From the NCBI GenBank assembly GCA_051647535.1, contig JBOFEA010000018.1:118635-182634 (forward strand): a DNA stretch of 64,000 nucleotides. Reading direction: 5' to 3'. Of this stretch, positions 1-8,323 are shown piece by piece (position 1 is the first letter of the stretch; the number at the start of each line of letters is the position of its first letter). The notes beneath the pieces were generated by a model. It saw only the letters and a program-made list of their open reading frames with translations. It was not told the origin of the DNA and did no database searches. The DNA comes from Brevinema_A sp051647535. Lineage in GTDB: Bacteria > Spirochaetota > Brevinematia > Brevinematales > Brevinemataceae. Both the position numbers and the translations under genes were made by a program.

Positions 1-50
1 GTTTTTTGTGGTGACTTGTCCAAAGTGGAGAGGTTTAATATAAGACATCA

Positions 51-1694
51 TTAATCTCTTTTTATACAATAAAATTCAAAGAATTCTTCATTTTCTGAAT
101 TTGTATATTTTACAACATTAAATACGGATAATCCGACTTGTTCGGCAAGTAAAATACCACCTTTTTCTGTCGTACGGAAAAATCCGGTTTTGAAAAAGTG
201 ATCCGAAACAACTGGTATTCGAAAAACTATCATAGCTCGATGTCCACCAAGCTTGATTATACGGGATAAATATTGTGTTGGATGTTCCAATAATTCTAAT
301 TTTTTCCAAATGGTGATGACACTATATATTGGATTGGTTTCATAAAGCTTTTCCATTGAATCAAATATTTCAATGTTGTATTTGTCTTCAGAAAGACGCC
401 GAGCAAAATTTGATAATTCAACTCCCTGCACTACGAAACCGTTATGCATTGCTTCTTGAACAAATACTCCATGCCCGGAACCAATGTCTAATAATCTGTA
501 GTGTTGGTGAAATTTTGGAGTAGGTAGTATTTTTTTTATTGTTTTAATCCGCCGCAAACTATCTTCTCTTTCTTCTAGTACAGTTTTTTTATAGCTTTGG
601 TGAACTTCTTCCGGAGTCGAAGACATTAATGTATCCGAATCAATGGGTGAATGAACTGCTTGCAAATCGTAATTATAAATACTATTACATGTATTACACA
701 TGAATCTGTTTTGTTTGTCTGTTCTAACTAAAGATGTTTTGTCGTATGATGCACATAAAGGACAAAAGGCAGGTCTTTTCAGAATATCTTCTGTTATATT
801 AAGCCACCAATCTTGGAAATGAAAATTTTCTGGAAGGGAAAGTTTTCCGATACTACATTTAATAACAGCATTTCGAATTTGTTTTGCACTTAAAAAGATA
901 CTGTTGAAAAGCGTATATATTTCAGTTATAGACGCCAGATTTTTTGCCTGCCAGTGGTAGTGCGGTACAGCAATAATATATTTTTTTGCTGCCATAGCTT
1001 CCAGCATAGTTAATCCAGGTCCACAGAAGATCAAATCGTGTGATTCTATATAAGAGAAAAGATCATCAGTTTTTTCTACAACAGTGACATTACTGTAATT
1101 TTCCCATATATTGGAGTTGAGAGATCCTTTTATTACTGTTAATTCATAAGGACTGTCTTTTAGTGCTTTTACGATTTTTTGAGTTAAATTCTTCGGATCG
1201 CTTCCTCCAAAAGAAATAAGAATCTTTTTGATTGAAGTTTCTTTTTGATTGAGGAAATATTTTTCCGGTATTGGGGTATAATATAATTGAGAGAAATTAG
1301 CTTTTTTGTTACGGTATGAAGGCAGCGCCGCAATAAAAATTTCAGACCGCATTCCAAGTTCTGCATTATCTAGAGATACTATCGGTATATCTACGTTTTT
1401 TAGTATTTTTTTTAATCCGGAAGATACGCTACAACAATCTGTCACAATAAGATCAAATTTATTATCAATTAATATATGGGTTAATGTTGAAATATTATTG
1501 ATAGAAACAATACTATTAGGAACATCTGAGAGCAATTTTTCTAATGGTTCGGTATCTTTCAGATCTGTTATAACCCAAATAAAGGGTTTTGTATAATAAG
1601 ATGCAATTTGAAGAGTCCGTTTTGCATGTCCAATTCCAAAACGTTTCCCTGCTTGAATAATAAATAATACTGATAATTCTTTTTTTTCGTTCAT
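51..1694 (-). CDS. PseG-like glycosyl-nucleotide hydrolase/transferase fused to a zinc-ribbon methyltransferase
   Basis: The first ~300 residues resemble PseG, the nucleotide-sugar hydrolase of pseudaminic acid synthesis, which has a GT-B fold like MurG. They show a glycine-rich GIGHAKR near residue 20, ISFGGSDPKN near 160 and a CGPGLTMLEAMA segment near 225-235. A CPLC...CNTC zinc ribbon follows near residues 312-338. A class I SAM methyltransferase comes next, with motif I LLDIGSGHGVF near residue 400. PseG alone is usually about 270-350 residues, so the C-terminal half is an added domain. The start overlaps the tsaD stop by 4 bases (ATGA), so the two are translationally coupled. A sugar-modifying role is inferred; the true substrate could be another nucleotide sugar or a lipid-linked sugar. 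Confidence 0.7.
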   Translation of the reverse strand: MNEKKELSVLFIIQAGKRFGIGHAKRTLQIASYYTKPFIWVITDLKDTEPLEKLLSDVPNSIVSINNISTLTHILIDNKFDLIVTDCCSVSSGLKKILKNVDIPIVSLDNAELGMRSEIFIAALPSYRNKKANFSQLYYTPIPEKYFLNQKETSIKKILISFGGSDPKNLTQKIVKALKDSPYELTVIKGSLNSNIWENYSNVTVVEKTDDLFSYIESHDLIFCGPGLTMLEAMAAKKYIIAVPHYHWQAKNLASITEIYTLFNSIFLSAKQIRNAVIKCSIGKLSLPENFHFQDWWLNITEDILKRPAFCPLCASYDKTSLVRTDKQNRFMCNTCNSIYNYDLQAVHSPIDSDTLMSSTPEEVHQSYKKTVLEEREDSLRRIKTIKKILPTPKFHQHYRLLDIGSGHGVFVQEAMHNGFVVQGVELSNFARRLSEDKYNIEIFDSMEKLYETNPIYSVITIWKKLELLEHPTQYLSRIIKLGGHRAMIVFRIPVVSDHFFKTGFFRTTEKGGILLAEQVGLSVFNVVKYTNSENEEFFEFYCIKRD

Positions 1695-2701
1695 GGTTTC
1701 TGTCCTTTTTTAATTAACGGTAGTCTTGTATAACTGTTTACAGCTTTGTTTTTATGAAGGTTGTTTGTTAAATCAATAAAAGCTCTTCCTGCAACCATTG
1801 CGGCATTATCTCCGCATAATTCTATAGGAGTATGATATATCTTTAATTTATTTTTTTCTGCAAATATATCTAATTCTGCTTGCAATTTTTTATTAGCAGC
1901 AACTCCTCCCACAGTTATAATAGTGGAAATCTTTGTATCAGAGACTATTTTTTTTAATTTTTTTATTAAGCTTAGTACAGCAGCCTTTTGAAAAGAAGCA
2001 CAAATATCATTAATAGGATAAGGTTTTGATAAATTTTTTATTTTATAATAAACTGCTGTTTTAAGTCCGCTGTAACTGAAGTTGTATCTGTCTTTAGGAT
2101 TATTTGCCAAATCAGAAGGTAAATCCCAAAAATCTTCGCTACCTAATAATGCATTTTTTTCAATTATAGGACCTCCGGGATAACCGAGATCAAGCATTTT
2201 TGCAACTTTATCAAAGGCTTCTCCGACAGCATCGTCTAAAGTTGTTCCCATAATTTCTTTGTTGGTGTGTGAATTTACTTTTATTAATAAGGTATGTCCA
2301 CCCGAGCAGACTAATGCTATATGAGGAAACGGTATTTGATGTTTAAGGTGCGGGGCATATAAATGTGCATCAATATGATCGACCGGAATAAAGGGCTTAT
2401 TAAGAGCATATGCAAGGGTTCTTGCTGTAGTACTTCCTATTAAAAGAGATCCTATTAACCCAGGACCTGTTGTTGCGGCTATGGCATCAATTTCTGATAA
2501 TGAAATGTGTTCCACTGCTTGTTGAAGGATGGGGAGGATAGTTTTTAAATGATTTCGTGAAGCAATTTCCGGTACGACGCCTGAAAAAGGTGCATGAAGC
2601 TCTGTTTGTGAAAATACGTAGTTGCTTAAAATTTCTGTACCTTGATTTACAATAGAGACTGCACATTCATCACATGAACTTTCTATGCCCAAAATTTTCA
2701 T
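1691..2701 (-). CDS. tsaD: tRNA N6-adenosine threonylcarbamoyltransferase TsaD
   Basis: TsaD transfers the threonylcarbamoyl group from threonylcarbamoyl-AMP to A37 of ANN-decoding tRNAs, working with TsaB and TsaE in the cytoplasm. The protein begins MKILGIESSCDECAVSIV, has the metal-binding HIDAH motif near residue 110 and the ASKHA nucleotide-binding signatures GLIGSLLIG and TVGGVAANKKL. At 336 residues it has the usual family length. The start has a good ribosome binding site (GAGGA three bases from ATG). The stop is TGA inside an ATGA overlap with the downstream PseG-like fusion gene, which also shows that TGA is a stop codon in this organism. The family is unmistakable. Confidence 0.96.
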   Translation of the reverse strand: MKILGIESSCDECAVSIVNQGTEILSNYVFSQTELHAPFSGVVPEIASRNHLKTILPILQQAVEHISLSEIDAIAATTGPGLIGSLLIGSTTARTLAYALNKPFIPVDHIDAHLYAPHLKHQIPFPHIALVCSGGHTLLIKVNSHTNKEIMGTTLDDAVGEAFDKVAKMLDLGYPGGPIIEKNALLGSEDFWDLPSDLANNPKDRYNFSYSGLKTAVYYKIKNLSKPYPINDICASFQKAAVLSLIKKLKKIVSDTKISTIITVGGVAANKKLQAELDIFAEKNKLKIYHTPIELCGDNAAMVAGRAFIDLTNNLHKNKAVNSYTRLPLIKKGQKP

Positions 2702-2743
2702 ATTTCCTCAATTTTGTCCTAATTAATAGAATTATTATAGCAA

Positions 2744-2780
2744 CAATTCAATAAAAATTCAAGAAATTTTTATTGAATTG
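2744..2780 (-). terminator. Hairpin downstream of the 424-residue gene
   Basis: A perfect 15-bp inverted repeat (2744-2758 and 2766-2780) with a 7-base loop lies just after the stop of the gene at 2786. The stem is very A+T rich, so it may act as a weak terminator or a 3'-end stabiliser before tsaD. It also sits 43 bases upstream of the tsaD start. Confidence 0.6.
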
Positions 2781-2785
2781 TCAAC

Positions 2786-4060
2786 CTAAATTAAATTTAG
2801 GTATTTCAAATATAAAATCCCAGTGCAACAATCTTCAACAGCTGCTGAAAAAGTAATTTTTTCTATTTCTGGAAATGCTATTTCTTGGTTTTTATATTGT
2901 TGATATAATTTTTTTAATATTTCTGTGCAAGAGTTTATTAATTTAGGGTACTTATCGAGAATAATAATAACTTTTTTTAAATCAATCTCACGTATCAGTA
3001 TTTCCCAATCTCTTTCTCTTGTTAAATAACCAAGTATCATTTCACATGAAGTGTCAGATGTGTTATATTCGTGATTTGCTAATTGTTTTAATAATACTTG
3101 ATAAGTAAATAAATCTAAATTTTTAGAATGTGATAATTCTTCAAGTTGTTGGAATCCTCTTTCAGAAAATCCCTTTTTTAAGATTTGCTTGTTTTCTGGT
3201 TGACCATGTTTTAGTAATATAGCAAGACCATTATAATTTAATTGTTTCAAAAATATGGAAAAAGTTGAGTTTTGTTGATAATACTTTATACAGTATAAGT
3301 GTTTTAAAGAAAAGGTTTTGAAACTTTCTTGAATGAATGAAAGATAATAGTAATTAATCATTTTTTTGTATGGAGATAATTCGGGAAAATTTTTTTCTCT
3401 GCAAATTAAAAACATATTTCGTTGAATAATAAAATGGATACTTATGAATAATGACTTGTACAAAGCCGATAGGGATTGGTATTCTTGCTTTAGTTGTTCT
3501 GCAATTCGCTTAGAAAACAACTCTTTATAAAAAATTAAATTGATATGTTCAAAAAATAGTGCAAGCATCATCATAGTAGCACTTTTTTGAGACATGATAC
3601 AGTTAAAAATATTTATCATTTGTTCTTTGCTGAATATCTGCCATTGAGATAGGGGGATTAATCCTTGATAAAATCGGAATAATTCTTTGTATAAATCTAT
3701 GATTGTTGAACATCGATAAGTTTTTGAAATAAGTTGAAAATGTTTGGCTATGTATGTTAAAAATTCGATAGGGAGAGTAAAAGAGATTGGTGAATTTTCT
3801 AACAATACACTATAAGTATATGATTCGGGGATGATATTGTCTTTGAAGAAATCATTTACAAAACCATATTCAAGATTTTCCACAGGTATATTGTAGAATA
3901 ATTGTTTGATAGTGTCAGGAGAAATAGAATGATCAAATCCGGCTTCGATTAAAAACAAATAATTTTCTGTTGAGATACTAACTAAAAGAGAACAAGGGAG
4001 CTGGTTTTGAAAAGTAGTAGGAGAGAGGTTTGGAAATAGTAATTTTAAAATATAATTCAT
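2786..4060 (-). CDS. Hypothetical protein, 424 residues
   Basis: I do not recognise this protein. It is rich in Leu, Ile, Phe, Tyr and Lys, has no signal peptide and no clear transmembrane helix, and looks mainly alpha-helical. A stretch around residues 270-300 (LNYNGLAILLKHGQPENKQILKKGFSERG) superficially recalls the repeats of the flagellar switch protein FliG, but the match is too weak for a call. The assigned ATG lacks a visible Shine-Dalgarno sequence and lies only 12 bases past the terminator hairpin of tRNA-Asn, so transcription probably depends on read-through from the tRNAs or a promoter I cannot see. The long open frame over 1.27 kb supports a real gene. Confidence 0.65.
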   Translation of the reverse strand: MNYILKLLFPNLSPTTFQNQLPCSLLVSISTENYLFLIEAGFDHSISPDTIKQLFYNIPVENLEYGFVNDFFKDNIIPESYTYSVLLENSPISFTLPIEFLTYIAKHFQLISKTYRCSTIIDLYKELFRFYQGLIPLSQWQIFSKEQMINIFNCIMSQKSATMMMLALFFEHINLIFYKELFSKRIAEQLKQEYQSLSALYKSLFISIHFIIQRNMFLICREKNFPELSPYKKMINYYYLSFIQESFKTFSLKHLYCIKYYQQNSTFSIFLKQLNYNGLAILLKHGQPENKQILKKGFSERGFQQLEELSHSKNLDLFTYQVLLKQLANHEYNTSDTSCEMILGYLTRERDWEILIREIDLKKVIIILDKYPKLINSCTEILKKLYQQYKNQEIAFPEIEKITFSAAVEDCCTGILYLKYLNLI

Positions 4061-4071
4061 ATATAAATAAA

Positions 4072-4098
4072 AAAGACTTTCTTAGTAAGAAAGTCTTT
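4072..4098 (-). terminator. Terminator of the tRNA-Lys/tRNA-Asn unit
   Basis: A 13-bp inverted repeat (4072-4084 and 4086-4098) is followed on the minus strand by a T run. It lies 8 bases past the 3' end of tRNA-Asn. Confidence 0.8.
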
Positions 4099-4105
4099 AA
4101 GTCTG

Positions 4106-4178
<73 letters not shown>

Positions 4179-4182
4179 AGAT

Positions 4183-4255
4183 TGAATCGCCTGGGGTTCG
4201 AACCCAGGACCCCGTGATTAAAAGTCACGTGCTCTACCAACTGAGCTAGCGATCC
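4183..4255 (-). tRNA. tRNA-Lys (TTT)
   Basis: A 73-base cloverleaf. The acceptor stem pairs GGATCGC with GCGATTC, the anticodon loop is CTTTTAA (TTT) and the T-loop is TTCGAAC. It is the first gene of a two-tRNA unit, 4 bases upstream of tRNA-Asn. Confidence 0.96.
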
Positions 4256-4275
4256 GTTCAATTAAGTGTATAATC

Positions 4276-4304
4276 ATTATACATTATAATTTTGCTAATG
4301 TCAA
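4276..4304 (-). promoter_or_regulatory. Sigma-70 promoter of tRNA-Lys/tRNA-Asn
   Basis: On the minus strand a perfect TTGACA (4299-4304) and TATAAT (4276-4281) are separated by 17 bases. The -10 box lies 21 bases before the tRNA-Lys 5' end. Confidence 0.88.
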
Positions 4305-4320
4305 TACTTTATACAAATTT

Positions 4321-5220
4321 TTATTTTTTATTTTGCAATTTGTTTTTATATTCGAAACATAGGTACGTAATTGGTGATGCAACAAATATAGAGGAATACG
4401 TTCCGCTTATAATACCGATAATCAGCAAAAGTCCAAAGTTTTGAAGACTGTTTCCTGCCCAAATGAAGATCGAAAATGCTACCAAAAGTGTTGTAATAGA
4501 TGTTAAAATTGTTCGTTTGAGTGATTGAGTTATACTTTTGTTTATGATATGATCAAAATTTTCATTTGGTGAAAGATTGTAATTTTCACGTACACGGTCA
4601 AAAATAACAATTGTATCGTTAATCGAATATCCTAAAATAGTTAAGAAAGCTGCTAATGTAGTTAAATCTATTGGAATTTTCAGGATTAATGCAAAACTTA
4701 ACATGACTATCATATCGTGCAACAAAGCTGCAATAGCACCTATGCCATATACAAAATCAAATCGAAAAGCAATGTAAACCAAGATCAATAAAGATACGAT
4801 TCCTAACAGTTTCAATGATTGAAAGGCAAATCCATAACCTACGCTTGGTCCAATGAAATCTGATGATAACAATACAGTATCAGGATATTTTTGTTTGATT
4901 TGATTCAACAAATATTCTCCAGAACCTTCTTTTGCCAATTCTGCCGGAGCAGTAAGTAGAAAGCTGTTTTGTCCATCGACATTTTTTAAAGTTGTTATTG
5001 ATATAGAGTCGTTTCCAATGAGAGTTCGAATTTCGGCAATATCAGAAGGTGCTGTAAATTCAATTCTAATACCACCTGAAAAATCTGTACCAAGAGTAAA
5101 ACCGTTTGAAAAATAGGTGATTATTCCAAGAATACTTAAACTGATAAAAATGATCAAAGCCACCATTCTTTTTCCGAGAAAATCAAAATAAGTGAATGTT
5201 TCTTTTGATGCTTCCTGCAT
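4321..5220 (-). CDS. secF: Protein translocase subunit SecF
   Basis: SecF, with SecD and YajC, forms the proton-driven RND-type subcomplex that helps SecYEG pull exported proteins across the inner membrane. The protein (299 residues, normal size) has an N-terminal membrane helix, then LGTDFSGGIRIEF near residue 39 at the start of the periplasmic P1 domain. Five further membrane segments follow, with AALLHDMIVMLSFALIL and GYSINDTIVIFDRVREN, both typical of SecF. The start has the RBS AGGAG five bases upstream. It lies 8 bases after secD, in the order yajC-secD-secF, so it is cotranscribed and ends that operon just before the tRNA-Lys promoter. Confidence 0.96.
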   Translation of the reverse strand: MQEASKETFTYFDFLGKRMVALIIFISLSILGIITYFSNGFTLGTDFSGGIRIEFTAPSDIAEIRTLIGNDSISITTLKNVDGQNSFLLTAPAELAKEGSGEYLLNQIKQKYPDTVLLSSDFIGPSVGYGFAFQSLKLLGIVSLLILVYIAFRFDFVYGIGAIAALLHDMIVMLSFALILKIPIDLTTLAAFLTILGYSINDTIVIFDRVRENYNLSPNENFDHIINKSITQSLKRTILTSITTLLVAFSIFIWAGNSLQNFGLLLIIGIISGTYSSIFVASPITYLCFEYKNKLQNKK

Positions 5221-5228
5221 GGTATCTC

Positions 5229-6767
5229 CTATATTTTAATTTCTTTTGATTTTGATACGGACAACTCTAACAGCAACTTGCTGACGAAGAGAGATGTAAA
5301 GATGTTGGAAATGATTCCAAAAGCAAGCGTCACACCAAATCCTTTAATAGATCCCGAACCAAAAACAGAAAGAGCAATTGAAGCAATTAACGTCGTTAAA
5401 TTTGAGTCCCAAATAGTTGTTGAAGCATGTTCATAAGCACTATGAAAGGCAGAAAGAAAATTTCTGGAGCGTTTTTGTTCTTCTTTTATTCTTTCATAGA
5501 TAATAATATTAGCATCTACGGCCATTCCAACTGTAAGAGCGATACCGGCTATACCAGCTAAAGTCAATGTTGCTCCTAATGACGCCAAAATAGAAATCAA
5601 AAGAAAAACATTTAAAAGAAGCGTAAATGAAGCAATAATACCTGCAACACGATACCAAACAATCATAAATAAAATTACAGCTCCTGTACCGAAAAGCACT
5701 GCTTGTAATCCTCGTTTAATTGAGTCAGCACCTAATTGAGGGCCGATAATTCTTTCTTCAATAATATTAAGACGTACAGGTAATGCACCGGCTTCTAAGA
5801 TATTAGCTAAATAAGAAGCTTCTGTTAGAGTAAATGTTCCTGAAATTTGTCCTCTTCCTCCAGGGATTTCTCCTTGGATAACAGGGGCACTTCGGACTCT
5901 GTCGTCCAAAATAATAGCAAATTGTCTGTTTATATTATTTTTGGTAATATCAGCAAAGATTTCTCCACCTTCATCTGTTAATTCAAATGAAACAACATTA
6001 CGACCAAGATTATCTGTTTCAACTAATGCTGATTTGATTTGAGAACCGTCTAAGTCTACTTGTTTTTTGATCAAATACCATCCTTTTAACTGAGGTACGT
6101 CTGTGGAATCGTTTTCCCAATAAGCAAGCCACTCAGAATCTGAAGGCATAATAAATGCTGCAGGAAGTTCATCTAACGATAGAATCCCATATCTCGAATC
6201 ATATGGTACTCGCTGGTTTATAAGAGCATTCATCAATTCCTGATTAACAAATCTAAATTCCAACTTTCCTACTTGAGCTAATCCTTCTTTGAGAAGATTG
6301 GGATCGCTGACTCCGGGAAGTTCAATAGTAATTTTTCCATCAAAAGTCGGTCTTATTGCAGGCTCTGCAACTCCAAATGCATCAATACGATTTTTTAAAA
6401 TTTCTAAAGCTCTGATTAATGCGTTTTCTTTTTCAGTTTGAAAGATTTTGTTGACTTCTTGTTCATCACCGTCGTATTGTTCAATCAACTGTTTTTTGAG
6501 ATCTTCTTCATCCGGAACGGTTGCTACATAAACGCCGCCTTGAAGATCAAGTCCTAACAAAAGTGTTTTGGAACGTATTTTTTTCAAATATTGAATATAT
6601 TCTTTAGTTTCTTGATCCATTGTTGCCAGTTTTTCAGCAGAGGTTCCGATAAGTGCTTTATCTTCTTCCGAGATATCAAAATACCATTGGTATGTCGGAT
6701 ATAATCCCCAAATTCCCCATCCAATTACTGCAAACAATATAAAGGATCGAAATAGTTTATTCATCAT
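5229..6767 (-). CDS. secD: Protein translocase subunit SecD
   Basis: SecD partners SecF in proton-coupled pulling of secretory proteins. An N-terminal membrane helix is followed by LGLDLQGGVYVATVP near residue 72. A periplasmic P1 domain contains FGVAEPAIRPTFDGKITIELPG, and the C-terminal six-helix RND domain carries GTGAVILFMIVWY and GMAVDANIIIYERIKEE. At 512 residues it has the size usual for single-P1 bacterial SecD. The start has AAGGA six bases upstream; a second ATG follows immediately. It lies 22 bases after yajC and 8 before secF. Confidence 0.96.
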   Translation of the reverse strand: MMNKLFRSFILFAVIGWGIWGLYPTYQWYFDISEEDKALIGTSAEKLATMDQETKEYIQYLKKIRSKTLLLGLDLQGGVYVATVPDEEDLKKQLIEQYDGDEQEVNKIFQTEKENALIRALEILKNRIDAFGVAEPAIRPTFDGKITIELPGVSDPNLLKEGLAQVGKLEFRFVNQELMNALINQRVPYDSRYGILSLDELPAAFIMPSDSEWLAYWENDSTDVPQLKGWYLIKKQVDLDGSQIKSALVETDNLGRNVVSFELTDEGGEIFADITKNNINRQFAIILDDRVRSAPVIQGEIPGGRGQISGTFTLTEASYLANILEAGALPVRLNIIEERIIGPQLGADSIKRGLQAVLFGTGAVILFMIVWYRVAGIIASFTLLLNVFLLISILASLGATLTLAGIAGIALTVGMAVDANIIIYERIKEEQKRSRNFLSAFHSAYEHASTTIWDSNLTTLIASIALSVFGSGSIKGFGVTLAFGIISNIFTSLFVSKLLLELSVSKSKEIKI

Positions 6768-6789
6768 TGATTGTCCTTAATCTTAATAT

Positions 6790-7125
6790 TTAGATCTTTC
6801 CATTATCCAAGACTGTTGCAATACCTGTTTTTGCAATTTCAAATTTTGTATCCAAGCTTTTGATATATACGGTCTTTTCGCCTATAAATTCGATTGTTCC
6901 GATGATATTTCCAACAGTTACAACACGATCACCTTGTTTTAATGAGTCAATTTGTTTTTGAAGTTTTTTTCTTCTTTTGTTTTCAGGTAGAATAACTAAA
7001 AGATACATAAATACCAGCATAATGATAATAGGTATAAATGTTGTAAATCCGCCTCCTTGCGTTGCTGGTGCTTGATTTGAGGCAGCAACTGCCGACGGTC
7101 CTAGTTGATAAAATAATCCAATCAT
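6790..7125 (-). CDS. yajC: Preprotein translocase accessory subunit YajC
   Basis: YajC is a small single-helix membrane partner of SecDF. The 111-residue protein has an N-terminal Ala/Gln/Gly-rich stretch, one membrane helix (FIPIIIMLVFMYLLVIL) and the family signature RRKKLQKQIDSLKQGDRVVTVGNIIGTIEFI. The start has AGGAG before ATG with a six-base spacer. It is first in the yajC-secD-secF operon. The N-terminus before the helix is longer than in many homologues. Confidence 0.95.
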   Translation of the reverse strand: MIGLFYQLGPSAVAASNQAPATQGGGFTTFIPIIIMLVFMYLLVILPENKRRKKLQKQIDSLKQGDRVVTVGNIIGTIEFIGEKTVYIKSLDTKFEIAKTGIATVLDNGKI

Positions 7126-7224
7126 GATTATCTCCTGTATATTGCAAAATATATAATTTTTTATATTGTATCATATTTATTTCATAATGTAAAGAAAGAA
7201 ATATGATATAACTTGATTAAAAAT

Positions 7225-7253
7225 AAAAACTCTCCTGTTTTAGGAGAGTTTTT
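7225..7253 (-). terminator. Terminator of tRNA-Gly
   Basis: A 12-bp hairpin (AAAAACTCTCCT-type arm, 5-base loop) is followed by a T run on the minus strand, two bases past the tRNA-Gly 3' end. Its A-rich start also gives a T run on the other strand, so it may work in both directions. Confidence 0.8.
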
Positions 7254-7255
7254 CG

Positions 7256-7326
7256 AGCGGCTGGGGAGAATCGAACTCCCGGCATTAGCTTGGAAGGCTA
7301 AGGTATTACCACTATACGACAGCCGC
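7256..7326 (-). tRNA. tRNA-Gly (TCC)
   Basis: A 71-base cloverleaf. The acceptor pairs GCGGCTG with CAGCCGC, the anticodon loop is CTTCCAA (TCC) and the T-loop is TTCGATT. CCA is not encoded. Confidence 0.96.
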
Positions 7327-7343
7327 ATTCAATTATTAGATAT

Positions 7344-7372
7344 ATTATATGTGATTATTTGTTATTTGTCAA
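7344..7372 (-). promoter_or_regulatory. Sigma-70 promoter of tRNA-Gly
   Basis: Minus-strand TTGACA (7367-7372) and TATAAT (7344-7349) with a 17-base spacer. The -35 box overlaps the last codons of the neighbouring ankyrin gene. Confidence 0.88.
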
Positions 7373-8282
7373 TACCTTTTGCAAAATTAGTTTTATTTTT
7401 TAATAATGTTTGTACGTAATCAATGAAATTTTTATCATATGTTTCGTTAACTAAATCTAAAGCACTTTTGTTTTGAGCATTTGTTGTAGTGTAATCGGCA
7501 TCTTTACTAAGCATTAATCTTATAATAAAACGGTTTTTGCTTCGTACTGCCCAATGGAGAGGTGTATCTCCATTTTGATCTTTTGTTTTTAAAGCGTTGG
7601 TGTCCGAATTAATAATATCTTGTGCTTGCTGATAGTGTTCATGAATCATTGCGTAAAATATAGGTGATTTTTTTTCTGTTTTTAATACTTCTAGGGGGAT
7701 TTCTTTTTCCAGTTGATCAATCAACGATATATTATTGTCTGTATTAGAACTGTTTAGTATTATTGTTGCCCCTGCTTTTGAAAGCATCATAGATGCTTCT
7801 TGATAATTATAAAATTTTGCTTGGTCAAAAGGAGTAAATCCTTGTAAATTTGTGATATTGATATCAGCATTGTTTTTTATCAATAATTCTATAATTGGCA
7901 AATTATTTTCTTGTGCGGCAATGTGGAGAGGGCTGTTTTTTTTATTGTTTAGAACATTGATTTCCGCACCATATTCTATAAGAAGTTTGGTTATTTCCAA
8001 TTGATTTTGAGACACTGACCAATGAAGAGGTACTGTACCGGCTTTATTTGGTTTGTTAAGATCAGCACCGTTTTTTATTAAGAGTTGGGCAATTTTCAAA
8101 TCTTTTACCAAATGCAATGGGGTCATTCCCATATCATTAGTTATATTGACATCTGCATTATTTTTAATCATATAAAGTATTAATTTATTGTCGTTGCGTG
8201 CAACGGCGTCCAAAAATGAATCGGTGGTACAGTAAAGAGAAGAATATATAATAGTACACAAAATGGCCGATTTGATTTTCAT
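7362..8282 (-). CDS. Secreted ankyrin-repeat protein (306 residues)
   Basis: A short N-terminal hydrophobic segment (MKIKSAILCTIIYSSLYC) looks like a signal peptide; the Cys at its end could be a lipobox variant. It is followed by about seven ankyrin repeats, with consensus cores such as MGMTPLHLVKDLKIAQLLIKNGADLN, KNSPLHIAAQENNLPIIELLIKNNADIN and NGDTPLHWAVRSKNRFIIRLMLSKDADY. Ankyrin repeats bind proteins; the partner cannot be read from sequence. It is the last of a row of similar genes on the minus strand and is 41 bases from its ankyrin neighbour at 8324. Confidence 0.88.
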   Translation of the reverse strand: MKIKSAILCTIIYSSLYCTTDSFLDAVARNDNKLILYMIKNNADVNITNDMGMTPLHLVKDLKIAQLLIKNGADLNKPNKAGTVPLHWSVSQNQLEITKLLIEYGAEINVLNNKKNSPLHIAAQENNLPIIELLIKNNADINITNLQGFTPFDQAKFYNYQEASMMLSKAGATIILNSSNTDNNISLIDQLEKEIPLEVLKTEKKSPIFYAMIHEHYQQAQDIINSDTNALKTKDQNGDTPLHWAVRSKNRFIIRLMLSKDADYTTTNAQNKSALDLVNETYDKNFIDYVQTLLKNKTNFAKGIDK

Positions 8283-8323
8283 AGAGTTTTCCGATTTTTA
8301 TAGTTTTTAATAGTTATCATTAC

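Noticed and set aside
7213..7419. Open frame across tRNA-Gly
   Set aside because: It covers the antisense of the tRNA, its terminator and promoter, and has no protein-like features.
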